From assembly GCA_034766995.1 (NCBI GenBank), contig CM068313.1, positions 37,149,996 through 37,213,995 on the forward strand: a stretch of DNA of 64,000 nt, written 5' to 3'. The position numbers and the translations under genes were made by a program. The notes beneath the pieces are model-generated. The model had not been told where the DNA came from. It saw only the letters and a list, made by a program, of their open reading frames with translations, and did not search any database. Positions 26,701-39,391 of the stretch are shown here, piece after piece. Origin of the DNA: Acanthacorydalis orientalis. Lineage: Eukaryota > Arthropoda > Insecta > Megaloptera > Corydalidae. Positions within the stretch are counted from its first letter, which is position 1. Each line of letters opens with the position of its first letter.

Positions 26701-27446
26701 CTGAAATTCAGAAAAGTTTGCCATATTATAATATAATCTATTTATTGTGTTAAAGTAACTACTAATATTTTTGTATATTTATTTCTATTTCATTTAAATT
26801 AAAGTAACTTTTAAAACCGAATGTAATAATTAAATTAAAAGATTGTTTGTTTCTGACGAATAAATTGATTTTATAAAAGTAGTACCTTCTCATACCCTAG
26901 TATTATACGACATTATTAATTATTTATACTAATATATGAGCATATAAATGACTACTTTTACAATTATGCAGATAAAAAAAATATTAATATTACATCTTTC
27001 TCTTGTATGGTACATTCCTTGCAATAATATGCATCAGATACTCCTGGACCACCACAAATTACACAACGGCCTTGATATGAACCATAATTACATTCATCGC
27101 ATATTCTTACTAAGGTACAAGGTCTCACATATGAATCGCAGATTACACATTTTCCATCACATTTTTCACAGAGACGACCAATAGCTAAAAATGTAGTTTG
27201 ATTACTATACAATTTAAAATATATTGTTGTATTAAACAATTAGTATTTGAATAAAAAAAAGTGTACATATGCATATTTGTATATCTAACATTATACACTT
27301 ATTACTTGTACTTGTATTTCAATTATGTATTATGCATCTTTGTTAATTTAAATTGTGTTGACATAAACATAACCTTTAAATACATTGTTCTTACCAACAC
27401 CAGGCTGTTTTCTACAAAAAATCAAGTCAGGATGATGTTTTGCCAT
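26611..27446 (-). CDS. PHF5A: PHD finger-like protein 5A, SF3b complex subunit (three exons)
   Basis: A complete 110-residue protein assembled from exons 27395-27446, 26994-27184 and 26611-26700 (minus strand) joined by GT-AG introns of 210 and 293 bp. It is near-identical to the almost invariant eukaryotic PHF5A (yeast Rds3), a component of the SF3b module of U2 snRNP that helps recognise the branch point in the nucleus. The cysteine series characteristic of its knotted zinc fingers is intact: [27 protein letters not shown] and YYCKEC. Reading frame and phases agree (52, 191 and 90 nt). The C-terminus ends KYGFKRR. An AATAAA on the minus strand near 26490 could be the poly(A) signal. There is no disruption; in this repeat-rich neighbourhood its introns are conspicuously short and clean. 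Confidence 0.97.
26994..27184 (-). CDS. PHF5A: PHF5A exon 2
   Basis: 191 nt carrying most of the zinc-binding cysteines, preceded by TTTTTAG and ending GAAAGAT before GTAATA. Confidence 0.95.
27395..27446 (-). CDS. PHF5A: PHF5A exon 1
   Basis: Encodes the ATG through the Gly-Val before the first intron ([17 protein letters not shown]) and ends with one base of the next codon. The donor is GTAAGA. Confidence 0.95.
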
Positions 27447-27769
27447 TTTAAAAATAAACTAAACTTAAATTAACAGTAACTTTAGTTTATATCAATGAGA
27501 TTTAAATATACATATATACTATACAAAGATATTTGCAAGTTGTAATTAAACGTTCTGTAAATATCACACATAAACCTTGTGTAGATTAGAAAACTAAACA
27601 TAAGAACAGAATTCAAGTAACATTTTATGCTCCAGCGTCACAGAAATCTAATAAATGTACATGCATGGTAATAAAGAATGTATTCAAATTGAGAAATATT
27701 TATTTCAATAATTTATACTTGGTATAATTTTATTTTTTTTATATAAATTAAAGAATTAAATGCAAAAAA

Positions 27770-27771
27770 TA

Positions 27772-27843
<72 letters not shown>

Positions 27844-27852
27844 ACATATACA
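27770..27852. repeat. (AT)n microsatellite
   Basis: About 80 bp of AT with ATACAT at both ends, 0.3 kb upstream of PHF5A. Confidence 0.95.
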
Positions 27853-28368
27853 TAAAGAAACAGTTTTTTATATTGTATCCAGCAAATGATTGATTTTCAG
27901 CAATAAAACAAGATCATTAGACCTTGTCAGAAAATCTTCTTGGCATGGTGGTCTCCAGAGAGCAATGTTTTAGAGCTTAATTTATACACATATGATGAAT
28001 AGTAAAAAAATAACTTGGAAAAAAAATAAATGTATGCAGTATTATTAGAGAAGAATAGAAATATTTGAGAATGTTCTTTAATTTTAGCATAACCCAGTTA
28101 AAGCTTATATTTCAGAAAGAGAGCGGAATTTTGAACATTTATTATAAATTTTATTAATGACGCGCTTTTCCTGAAGGGAGCATCATATTTTCAAATAAAA
28201 TAACGGAAATTAGTTTATGTAAAAATAAATTAAACAAATTGATATCTAGTTTAAAAAATAAAGAAAATAGCTGATATATTTTTAATGAAACATCAAAGAC
28301 CACAACAATTATTCATTTTTAATTTTTTAATTCATATACAAATTTACGAAACATTTTTATTGAGCAGC

Positions 28369-28370
<2 letters not shown>

Positions 28371-28437
<67 letters not shown>
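28371..28437. repeat. (AT)n microsatellite
   Basis: About 67 bp of AT. Confidence 0.95.
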
Positions 28438-28440
<3 letters not shown>

Positions 28441-28891
28441 GTAGTGTTAAACAGAGTTGCGCATTGTTATCAAAACAAAGGTATTAAACCACATACATTG
28501 GTTAAAGCCAAGCTAGTCTCATGACTTTTTCAGCGAGGAGTGTTTGTCATCATTTTGCAGTCCTTTGGCATTATTTAAATTCTACTTTACTTTATAAATA
28601 AAATAAGTAGACGAATGGGCTTTAACTTAAAAAACTAGTGCTAGAGGGGAATTAATAGTTAAACTCCCATTACCTACACTAAAGTGAAATATTTTACGCC
28701 AGAGTAAAAGAAACCTTTTTAATAATTGATAAACTTTATAATCTCAAAAGATTATTTACAAATAAATATTTTTTACTTCAGTTTAAGTTGAAAAATACCA
28801 TTTACTTCCCTTTAAGAATACATTTTTAAATCAGAAGTAACACATTGTTATGTTTTTAATGTATTTTAAATAATGTCTATGTAAACATTAA

Positions 28892-29599
28892 GGGGACCCG
28901 GTGGTCTAGAATTTTCGAAAAATCGATTTTTTTTTCGAAAGTATAGTATCTTAAAAATATACTGTTAAAATTTGATGACGAAATTCAGAGTATTTCAGGA
29001 TCTACAGCCCATTAGAAGGTCAGGTAGGTAGAAGAATAAGTGGAGCAGTTGAAACTTTAAACGCGTTTATCTCGAAACTACATTTTTTCGTCTTGCGGGG
29101 GCCAGAAAAAAAAAACTACTTGACCGATTTGTCTGAAATTTTAATATGTTATTTTGAATAGTTCTAGCTCTCTCTGGAAGTAAAACTAATAGTTTCCGTA
29201 AAATATTTATATTTTTTTTATTAACAAAACATTCAAAAATACTGGTCGTTTTCAAACTTGTACTTTTGACTACGCGCCATTTTGTCAATTTTTTTTTATT
29301 CTACTTCCTGCGATAGCTATACTTATACTAATTAAAAATTCGTCAATTGTTTTATTTCAGATCAGAGGGAGAGATAAATCATCATTCACCACGCAATTCC
29401 ATTTTTTTAGAGAGGGAGACTTCAGCATCATTTTTCTAATTTAAAAAAAATTTTTTTTTTGTCTTTATTTTCATTTTTGTGTAGTTCATTAGTAATAAAA
29501 TAAGTGTAAAAAAATTTGAAAGCATTATTCATTACCCTCATATAGAAAAAGTTTTTTTAAAATAGCTTAAATTTTAGGCCGCTAGACCACCGGGTCCCC
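28892..29599. mobile_element. piggyBac-type MITE with TTAA duplications
   Basis: A 708-bp element with perfect 18-bp inverted ends GGGGACCCGGTGGTCTAG, each flanked outside by TTAA (28888-28891 and 29600-29603), the target site of the piggyBac superfamily. The inside contains no transposase. A 73-codon minus-strand frame lies across it without family features. G+C is raised at the ends and in the centre. Non-autonomous; its mobiliser is not in the window. Confidence 0.88.
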
Positions 29600-30563
29600 T
29601 TAATTATTTCACTGATGTACTAAATATATCATACATTGATTATTCTATGTACTTTTTTTGTAATCTGGTCTGAATGTCTGTTCTTCCAAAAGTTTTTTTT
29701 TTAAAAATCGAAAGATGAAAGATAATTTTGAAGTAGTTGTAGAAAATCTATCAATACAAACATATTAAATCTGCTCTCTGTTAAATTATATTCTCAAAGA
29801 GTTAAGACAAAAAAGACACTCGCGAATGAATCACTATTTGAAACTATGCATTTTTCATAACAAAAATGAACAATTATCCATTCTTATTTTGATGACTCTG
29901 GACAGTGTGAATATGTAGAACATTTTTGTTACGAATATTTCTGGTGTTTGAAGGAGTTATTTACTTCTGAAAGTCAATTTATCATCTTGCCAAAATATAA
30001 TTATTACTAAAAAGCAGATTATTGTACTTTTATGTCTAAATATTAGTAAGAAATAAATATCAACAGATCATAAATAAATAAAAGTGCATTCATAAGGGGC
30101 CAGCGTGTTTGAACCCATATCATAATGTAATTATATATTATTTATAATTTTTCAGAAGCTTTTCATTTTTAATTATTAAAAAGAATTTTCAAAATAACAA
30201 ACTGATAAATATTCGAATTAAATAATGCGGATAGATTAAAAATATCAACAGAATAAATAAAAAAGAAACTGAAAAAGAAATCACGTCGATTTGATTTTTC
30301 TGTGAAATAATTTTTACTTAAAAACATTATTAGTTATACAAATTTAATCATTAAATAATGAAAGAAAATTAAAAAAAAATAGTTTTTTTCAGCAGAATTA
30401 CACTGAAATATTTTTTTTCAAATTTTCGCATTTCTCTCCCATCGTATCTTGCAAATGTTCCTCTTCCTACTACATTTTTATTTATATTACAGAAAAAAGG
30501 TGCAGTAAGTTAAAATTAATCACAAAACAAAACAATTTCAAAAATATTCTTTCTATGATATTA

Positions 30564-30587
30564 AATATATATATATATATATATATA
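30564..30587. repeat. (AT)n, insertion site of the LINE
   Basis: A short AT run ending at the target duplication of the LINE that follows. Confidence 0.9.
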
Positions 30588-30597
30588 TTTCTTATAT

Positions 30598-31686
30598 GAA
30601 TACCAAATACCAGTGTGTCTTGGATTTATAGACTACGAGAAGGCTTTTGACTCCATCACCACCTTGTCGGTAATATCTGCACTGAAGAACCAGGGCATAG
30701 AGGGCACATATATCGAGCTGCTAGATAACATCTATAAAAAAGCAACGATGTCAGTGAAGCTACATGAAGAAACAAGAAAGATAAAAATCGAGAAAGGTGT
30801 AAGACAGGGAGATGCAATTTCTCCGAAATTGTTTACTGCGGCCTTAGAAGAAGTATTCAAATCGCTCGACTGGGAGGACAAAGGAATCGAGATAAAGGGC
30901 GAAAGATTAAGCCATCTCCGGTTTGCCGATGATATAGTTATTTTCGCAAATACTCCGGAAGAGTTGCAAAAGAGAATAGAAGAACTAAACGATGCCAGTC
31001 AAAAAATCGGCCTCAACATGAATCATACAAAGACAAAAGTACTGTTCAATGCGTTTGTATGTCCGAAGAAAATTGAAATAAAAGGAACGGAAATAGAAGA
31101 AGTCACGAAATATGTTTATCTAGGCCAGCTTATCAACAGAGATGGATCATTCACGGAAGAAGTAAATAGGAGAATAAAAATGGGATGGAGCTCTTTCGGA
31201 CGAAACGCCTCAATATTTAAATCAACAATCCCACTCTGTTTAAAGAAAAAAGTATTCGATCAGTGTATACTACCGGTCCTTACCTACGGCAGCGAAACAT
31301 GGGTGCTTAACGCCAAAATAGTTCAAAGACTCCAAACAACACAACGAAGTATGGAACGATGCATGTTGGGAATAACAAGAAGAGATAGAAAGAGAATAGA
31401 ATGGATACGAAAACAAACAGGAGTCACAGATATAATAAGAAGAGTAAAGAGTCTGAAATGGAAATGGGCGGGACATGTCGCAAGAAGAGAAGACAACCGA
31501 TGGACAAGAGAAATTATTGACTGGGAACCAAGGAATATGAAAAGACCGAGAAAGAGACCAATGAACAGATGGGATAAGGATATTAAAAACTTTATTGGAA
31601 AACTGTGGAAAAGAGAGGCACTGAATCGAACAAAATGGAAAGTCATGGAAGAGGCCTTTATCCAGCAGTGGATTGACAGGGGCTGA
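30598..31686 (+). pseudogene. LINE reverse transcriptase, C-terminal part (open frame)
   Basis: An uninterrupted frame of about 362 codons ending in TGA, with no proper start because the element is 5'-truncated. Palm motifs are in order: motif A as FIDYEKAFDS (about residue 10), motif B as RQGDAISPKLF (about residue 73) and the catalytic FADD of motif C (about residue 108). Further on come the thumb region and a basic KWKWAGHVARR C-terminal segment typical of RTE-clade proteins annotated in insects as endonuclease-reverse transcriptase. The endonuclease domain is missing, so it cannot act on its own. The absence of any stop or frameshift in 1.1 kb points to a recent insertion. Confidence 0.88.
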
Positions 31687-31707
31687 AGAAGATGATGATG
31701 ATGATGA
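30598..31707 (+). mobile_element. 5'-truncated RTE-type LINE with target duplication
   Basis: A non-LTR retrotransposon insertion bounded by a direct repeat TTTCTTATAT at 30588-30597 and 31708-31717 (an extra A may belong to either side). It is cut off at its 5' end in the middle of the reverse transcriptase, as usual for target-primed insertion. The 3' end runs into a GATGATGATGATGATGAT tail of the simple-repeat kind common in RTE-like LINEs rather than poly(A). Its G+C content is far above the flanks. Fragments of the same family lie at 1087, 4104, 9207 and 19239. Confidence 0.9.
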
Positions 31708-31726
31708 TTTCTTATATATACTTCTG

Positions 31727-32025
31727 CAGTGGCGCACTTTGCATTTAATATGGGTGGGGGGTAGACTTGAATGGATAATTTTTTTTAATGTGAATTCAAT
31801 AAAATTCATTAGGTTCATTAGGTTCAAAGTTATTTAATGTATAAAATCCAGTTTTCTTTTCTTTTTACACGACTCTTGAATTATTTCAGTCGTTGTTACA
31901 TCAATCTCTCTGTGTAAACATAAGGGATAGTGATAGGGGATTATAATAAACTCTATGTGTTTATAGTAGCTTTGGGGAGGTGCCAGGGCCTCTTCACTCG
32001 CCCCCCCCCCACGGGTGCACCACTG
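31727..32025. mobile_element. hAT-type MITE with 8-bp target duplication
   Basis: A 299-bp element flanked by identical TACTTCTG (31719-31726 and 32026-32033). The inverted ends are CAGTGGCGCAC and, reverse-complemented, CAGTGGTGCAC. It contains runs of G and C near each end and no transposase. CAGTGG ends with 8-bp duplications are the signature of hAT elements. The left end begins 20 bp after the LINE's tail. Confidence 0.9.
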
Positions 32026-32479
32026 TACTTCTGCATGTAACATGTTAATGTATTAATTTATTGTTCAAATTAAAACTAGATTCTGAGAAATAATCATGTA
32101 TATATATAAAATAAACATATATACAACAATGTACTGTTGGCAACATATACATTGTTGGTAACATCAAAAAAATTATTTAAAGATATGTAATATAGTCTCG
32201 GAAAATATAAAAAATATATGGCCCCTAGTAATATGAAACAACTATAAGTTAATGATTTATTTATTAGCCGTTTAATCTTACATTTTAAAGGGCTTCGACA
32301 CTTATTCAGTATCTATACAATGAAGGTTTACGAACGGCTTTTTCTCGCATACATGTCTTTTCCAACAATACACAAGAAGTTTTGGGATGATTAATTTAAT
32401 TAGAAGCAAGTCACGATCCTTTAACACATATGTTATTGTATTTTACAGCATAGACATAGTGGCAAAGTGGTCTAAAAAT

Positions 32480-32673
32480 ATAATTTCACGATGCATGATT
32501 CCGTATGGTTGCGCGCGGCACATGGAGGGGACATAGAATTGCTTCAAATTGTATGTTGAACCATCGACGCCATACATAGACGATGAAAACGACGCGGAAA
32601 GTGCGCGACAAGGTGTAATAGTTCTTCCGAAAATGAACTATTAACCGTTTGATCGGTTAAGTCCCATTTTCTG
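32480..32673 (+). promoter_or_regulatory. Candidate CpG-rich promoter and first noncoding exon
   Basis: A clear composition shift (GGTTGCGCGCGGCAC, GACGCGGAAAGTGCGCGAC) in otherwise A+T-rich DNA, free of repeats, ending at a plausible donor CTG/GTATGT (32674). It contains a perfect hairpin TTAACCG-TTTGAT-CGGTTAA at 32641-32660. No open frame of interest. Inferred to be a transcription start for a plus-strand gene, perhaps the PAIP1-like gene 17 kb downstream. Confidence 0.4.
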
Positions 32674-32830
32674 GTATGTAATCTATATCAAATTAGTGGA
32701 ATCAAATTAAATTTAACGTGCGCAAAAAGTATTAGTGTTCATCGCTTAAAATAAAATTCGAATCGTAAACGCTTCTGTTATACGAAATGTTATTTAAAGA
32801 GTTGAGAAGGAATTATAATTACGCTTATAA

Positions 32831-32862
32831 TATACATACATATATATATATATATATATATT
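32831..32862. repeat. (TA)n microsatellite
   Basis: About 30 bp of TA. Confidence 0.9.
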
Positions 32863-33420
32863 GTAGTACGCGAAATAATATGAATGGTGTTTGAATTAAA
32901 ATACAGAGTGGAAATAAAATGTTAGATTTATTGTGAATATATGTTATTGTTGCCTTTCTCTGCGTGTATATGTGCATGTGTATATGTGTATGTATGTGTA
33001 TTAGTGCGCGCTTAGAAATTTTGTTCGAAGTTGAGTATTACAAAAAAAGTGTAAATCTATTTCTGCGCTATGCTATTTTTGACCATGACTTCTTTGAGCA
33101 GTGAATGCTATTATTGCAGTCAGTGTACGTGCGTGTGCATTTCATTTCATCAAACCAATGATGCGTTCTCTGCAAGTTCAAATTATATATATATATATAC
33201 AACCCCTCCCCCCACACACATATACATATATACACAAATGGGTATCAAACAAAACAATATTTTTTTCAAGATAATAGAATACATTCATTTTTCATGAAAA
33301 AGTTTGTTTTTACCAAATAGACTATTATTTATTTACAAATATTTCATATCTATAATTATAGTACTAATGTGAAGATTCATCTAAATTTATTATTAGTATA
33401 CATACAAATTGCAAAAAAGT

Positions 33421-33422
<2 letters not shown>

Positions 33423-33474
<52 letters not shown>

Positions 33475-33475
33475 G

Positions 33476-33521
<46 letters not shown>

Positions 33522-33540
33522 TGTATGTGTGTGTATGCAT
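33423..33540. repeat. (AT)n(GT)n microsatellite
   Basis: AT tract then about 50 bp of GT. Shorter tracts lie at 33184-33236 and 33725-33757. Confidence 0.95.
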
Positions 33541-33722
33541 GTACATAAAAATATTAATTATTAGAGATGAAAATTTTGTATATTTAAATATTTCAAAATT
33601 TAACAAACGTATTAAATTAGTTAATACCATAATTAAAAAAAATAATCATTTGAATTTTAATTCGCTTTTATATTGAAAGCACATTAATCAAAAGGTATTT
33701 TTTGTTTGAAAATTTAATGTAG

Positions 33723-33760
<38 letters not shown>

Positions 33761-34386
33761 ATGATGTTATTCTTTAGCGCCATTTATATTTTTTATTTTA
33801 AAGAGTACCTTTCACCTTTTGTTATTAAAAATTTGTTATGAAATAACTAAAAAGGAAAGGGATAACCGCAGAAAGTTACACGCAAAATTGTTTTTTTTTC
33901 AGATTTTTAATAAATAAACACTATTTATTTTCAGAAAAAATTAATAAATAGTTTGAAACATTAACTAATTGTTGTTAATATTTTAATGATTTATTAAAAC
34001 CCTATTCTATTCAATAATGAATAATTTAATTTGAAGGTATCATAAATCTGAGCGAATTTTAAAATATATTCCAGATTGATTCTAATTAAATATTCTATAT
34101 TAGAAAATACTTAACATACATAATCAGAAATTTAGTTAAGTTACGGAATAAAGAAAAAAATAAAGCTGCGGTTATTCATAAAATTAGGAATTTTTAATAA
34201 TTATCTCCAATTTCGTAATCATGTACTCTAAAAATAGCTATTTTATGCATTAATTTTTATTAAGTTCATTATTTACAGAGAAAGTGTGTTTAAGAGTTTG
34301 ATGTACTTATGTAAATAGTCAGTTAATTTAAATCATTATTCTTTTTATTATAATTAAGAATAATACTTACACACATAAATACAAAC

Positions 34387-34409
34387 ATATATACATATAC
34401 ACACATACG

Positions 34410-34457
<48 letters not shown>
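34387..34457. repeat. (AT)n microsatellite
   Basis: AT tract with CA and CGTA interruptions. Confidence 0.9.
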
Positions 34458-34460
<3 letters not shown>

Positions 34461-34719
34461 ACAGTAAAAAAGAGGGAGAGAGAATTATGTTAGTTTGCGC
34501 ATACATGCGGTATTCAGTTTGTATATATGAATCCGAAAATATGTCTATTAACACAGATCTGTACATACGAATAAAATTTTATGACTTAAGAAATAATTCT
34601 TTCATAATTTTTATAATTTATGGCACCTTTTTAAGAATGCCAAGAAATAGTAGAATATAATATTTCAATATTTTGTTTCCATTTTAGGCATTATGTTTTC
34701 CATTTTCAGTTACACCAAT

Positions 34720-34754
34720 ATCTATCTATCTATATCTATCTATCTATCTATCTA

Positions 34755-34809
<55 letters not shown>
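34720..34809. repeat. (TCTA)n(TA)n microsatellite
   Basis: About nine TCTA units followed by about 50 bp of TA. Confidence 0.95.
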
Positions 34810-34811
<2 letters not shown>

Positions 34812-35104
34812 GAATTTAAAATGAGAGATGAATATATAATAAAATAAAAAAATAAGTTTTAAGTCCATCAAAAAGCTTAAAATATTATTATTTTTAATGC
34901 ATGTGTGTTAAAAATATGTCTCACAGTCTCACTTTTTTGATTCTGTCATATTTATAATGATTAAGCATATTTTATTAGGTAGAGATGTCATTTATGAAAA
35001 TAGAAAACAGTTATAAAATAACATTAAATATCTAAGAAACAAACGTGTTTTAAAATATAAGAAAATATTATATTAGGAACTATTTTGCAACAATTCATAA
35101 CGAA

Positions 35105-35106
<2 letters not shown>

Positions 35107-35166
<60 letters not shown>
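35107..35166. repeat. (AT)n microsatellite
   Basis: About 60 bp of pure AT. Confidence 0.95.
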
Positions 35167-35168
<2 letters not shown>

Positions 35169-35731
35169 TTGTGTGCTATGTACTTTTATAAAAATGTAAG
35201 ATAACAGGAGTTTATGTAAATTATATAAAAATAAAAACGAATGTAAATACAATAATTAAGAAAAAGTACGCAATTTAAATATTATGAAAAAAATTAAATA
35301 TATAAAATATTAATCATAATGCAGAACGAGTGCCACTTATTACATTATTGTATTAAATGAACTATACAGTTTTTATTTTTATCTTATCAATGAGTATCAC
35401 TCTATAGTTTATATAAATATTTAAAAAATTCATAATTAACAATTATTTAATGACGGATAACTGATACCGATCTTCTGGACGTACAAGCTGTATTTAATTT
35501 TTAAAATAACGATTAAATTAATGCCAACAACTGCTAACATCCGGCAACAATTTCATAATAATAAACGAAAATAACTTCAATTTACATGCATATTTTTAGA
35601 ATGATGTCTTCCATTTTCTCAGTTGTTTTTAATAAACATCTATCACTTCTCAACTCTTCTGGGTCTACTTTCATTTTAAATTAGAATTATTACTTTGACA
35701 TTTTGTGTTTTAATAATTTGTGTGTTTTCAG

Positions 35732-35830
35732 TGAAAAAAAAACGACTGAGATCATGGTTTGATCTCTAGAATTCGAGAACAACGCGTGGTAGAAAACCTT
35801 CAAACGGCCCACAGCGCAACGACAAATTGA
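35732..35830 (+). other. Candidate noncoding internal exon
   Basis: 99 bp of higher G+C (ACGCGTGGTAG, ACGGCCCACAGCGCAACG) preceded by TGTGTTTTCAG and followed by GTAAGTAC, i.e. good acceptor and donor signals. Every frame is closed by stops, so if spliced it is 5' UTR. Which gene it would serve is unknown; the PAIP1-like gene is the nearest on this strand. Confidence 0.4.
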
Positions 35831-36578
35831 GTAAGTACTAGTTAATATTCGCATAATTTTCAGCCTACGTTTTAAACCACATCTATCAACATTTCTAAAT
35901 AATCTGTGAAGTGAAATGTATCTTTATGAAAAGAACTATGAGTAAAATGTATAATTATATAACTTATTTGCAAATATACTATACATAATTTTGACATGGT
36001 TAACATGCTCAAGATCAATTTAATGGATTTTTTAAATAATTAAAAATTAAATAAATACATTTGTCTTTAATGTGAAATTTGATATTATATTTAAGAAATA
36101 AATTGCAACTGATGTGAAATTAAATATAATTTTAAAAAATATCTTTTTATAAAAGTAATTTATCTGATTTTATTGAAAATATTTCAACATTAAAATGATA
36201 TTTTAAAATATAATACCTGAAATTATCTTCCATTTATTTGCAAAACTATCAATTTTAATGTTATGATTTACTTTTAAGTTATGTTCAGAATTCATAACAC
36301 TATAACTATCATTGGTATCTTAATTTATCATTAAAACTATAGATAGTGACAGCATTTATTTTCAAATATAATCGTTATGTTAAAAAATTAATTCTTTTCT
36401 GAATGTCTGAGTAAAGATGAATTAAAATAAGTTATTTATTCTTAAGATTATCTTGTTTACTATAAGAGAACGTCATTAGTTTTGCAGTATTTATATTTTA
36501 ACTCTAAATGCATTCTGCAAAAGAGGTACTAATTGATTTGACCCCCGTAGCAAATTTGTATATGTTCATTTTTTCGCC

Positions 36579-36582
<4 letters not shown>

Positions 36583-36621
<39 letters not shown>
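36583..36621. repeat. (AT)n microsatellite
   Basis: About 39 bp of AT. Confidence 0.95.
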
Positions 36622-36626
<5 letters not shown>

Positions 36627-38007
36627 CGATTTTATCTACATTTTGTAAATAAAATGATTAAAACCATATTAATTTTTAATATATGTTTAAATTTAAAAAA
36701 GTAACCAAAAGTGATCTCTTTTATTGAAAAGGTTTTAATGAAAATCAGAGATAGATTAATTTAATGCTAATCATTTTAAACGATATACTCTTTATTGTCA
36801 TTGATATTGATAAACATAGTCTTAAACCAATGTAATGTGAAATGTTTTATATATCAAGAGACAAAAAAGGATAATAACTGACCTTAATAATCAAAGACAA
36901 GCAATTAATTTTTGTTGCATCTTATAATTGAATCCAAATACAAGTCTATAAAATGTATAATATTATCTTTCATATACTAACAAAAACATTAATGTATCTT
37001 AATATTTGCGCCTGGTAGGTAATTTTAGCACCGTTCTTTTAGTAGATAAGTTTCCACTGAATGGAAAAAACATGCCAAAAACATACTCTTGAAAGCTGTT
37101 TAAAATGACTCTACACAATTTTTATTCAGACCATTCTATTTACACTGTTATTTGTCACTTGCTGTCAATGTATTTTTTTATTACTTCTGCTATAGCAACT
37201 ATTTTAAGGCGTCGTTGATTGCGAATATATAGTAATTTTTGTAGTATCCAAGTATTCTTATTTGCTATTACATACGTCTTCCTTACTCATGCCATTTTGA
37301 TTATTTTGAACCGTTGTTAACTCTTGGCTAATTGACAAGAGTAAACGGACTGACAATAGATGAGAGTAAAATTTCTGACAATTTATTTCAAATAAATTGA
37401 GAATGCACAAGATTTCTCTATATGTGGATAAAACGGTTTTGATTATATCTGAAAACCGTTTTTATAAATAGAAACAACTTTAAAAAAAATGCTCCTAGAT
37501 CATATGTATTTATTTAAACCTAGTGACTGTTAAAATTTTACTCGTTCGTTTAATTTACATATAAGTTTCATATAAAAATATAGAAATATCTAACAAATGT
37601 TTAAAACTAGAAAGAAACTTATAAAGTACATACAAAAATTAATGAGTATATCAGTTATAATATTCTATAGTTGTATGCAATGTTGGAGTATAAGGCTGTA
37701 AAACAATAGACATAAAAATGTATTACATCAATTAGAGAAGCATTAAAGTATTTAATATAAAACAAAATTATTGAAAACGTTGATTTGTTGTACATAAATA
37801 AATATTGAAAACAATAAAACAGGAATTGAATTGACAAACACATTATGTTTTAAATAAATAATGTATAAGATATGAAAATATATATCATGAGAAAATGAAA
37901 AGACACGTATGTATCGATATGTGTTTTAATTATTTAAAAAATTTATATTAGTCGTTATAAAACTGGAATAATATTAAACAATCTTAAAAATATATATAAG
38001 AATTTTG

Positions 38008-38009
<2 letters not shown>

Positions 38010-38042
<33 letters not shown>

Positions 38043-38057
38043 AAGAGAGAGAGAAAT
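38010..38057. repeat. (AT)n(GA)n microsatellite
   Basis: AT run then a short GA run. Confidence 0.9.
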
Positions 38058-39391
38058 ATAGATGGAGAGAGATAAATAGGTAGAGATATACACACATACA
38101 TAAAGCAAGTTCCCCCGATAATGTAACTTTTGGAATCAATTCTAGACTTCAATCCAAGAAAGAAAGTATGATTCAATTGGGTGAGGGGGTTCTTTATTTT
38201 ACAAGTTATAAATATTTTTTTGGTGTCTACTAAGATTTTTCGATTGATAATTAATAAAAATTTTAAATTTTACTTGAAAAATTGTTATTTTTTTAAAAAA
38301 ATTTTAATATTCTCTTGTTTTACATACGAAAAATAATGCTAACAGAATTTATATTTTATCCAATAAAATTACACATTCTGTGGGATAAAATCCACTAATG
38401 CTGAATAGTTGAACAATTATAATAAAAATAGTAGGCAACATTTTAATTCTTTCGAAAATATAAAAAATCTTGTAACTTAAAAACCTAAAAAAACTTTCAC
38501 AGGCCGACTTAGATACTTTTTTCTTAGAATAAGACAGAAATTTAGGAACCAACTCTAGAATTAATTTGAAATTTTTGTCGTTTCAATATTTGTATATATT
38601 ATCGATTACATACGAAATTAGCGTAAATCTAAAAACGTTTTAAAACTATTAAGTCTATCTTTCAATGCAATCTCTTTAAATTAGTATAAATAAATGTGGA
38701 ACCATAATTTTAAAAGAGAAATTATTAAGGTAAAACCTGCAACGAAACGAAAATCTAAAGAATTTTTTATTTATAAAATAATGAACTTGTATAAATCTGA
38801 TAAGATTTTGGTATGCGTATGGTTTAAAAGTAATTAAAAAATCATTCCAAAAAAGCCAATATATAGAGTATATACATTTTAATTATCTTTAAATTAAAAA
38901 TCAATATTGTTTGTTTTATAAAAATGTAAAATAAATTTATATAAAATAATTACAATACTACTACATAATACATAGCAAATAATAATAAACAGGGACGTCC
39001 ATTATTTACCTTCACAATTGATAAACATATTCTTTAAACGAATCACCTATTATTCTTTAATAATCGAAAGATCAATATTACATTTAACTAAATAAAATAT
39101 TTTTTTCTTAAATTGATTGCAATAAAGACAAATCAGATATGTAATCTTTTGATCAGTGCTCTTTGAATTTTTTTTAATTTTACATTATATATTTCTTATT
39201 AGAAAAATACTTAATGTACGATTATAGACAATGTGATTCTTTGAAACATAAGGTGTGCACTATTTTTTAAAAACTACTGTTAAAAAAAAGTAACTCTTCC
39301 TCCATCGAAGTTAAATGTTAAATTAAAATTTAACTGTTATGTTTTTAATTATGTAGAATTTTATTTCTATATTTCTCTGTTAAAAATTTAG

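Noticed and set aside
26948..27184. 78-codon plus-strand frame rich in His and Asn
   Set aside because: Antisense shadow of PHF5A exon 2.
29067..29288. 73-codon minus-strand frame
   Set aside because: Internal to the piggyBac-type MITE, with no transposase feature.
31270..31827. 185- and 107-codon minus-strand frames
   Set aside because: Antisense shadows of the LINE reverse transcriptase frame.
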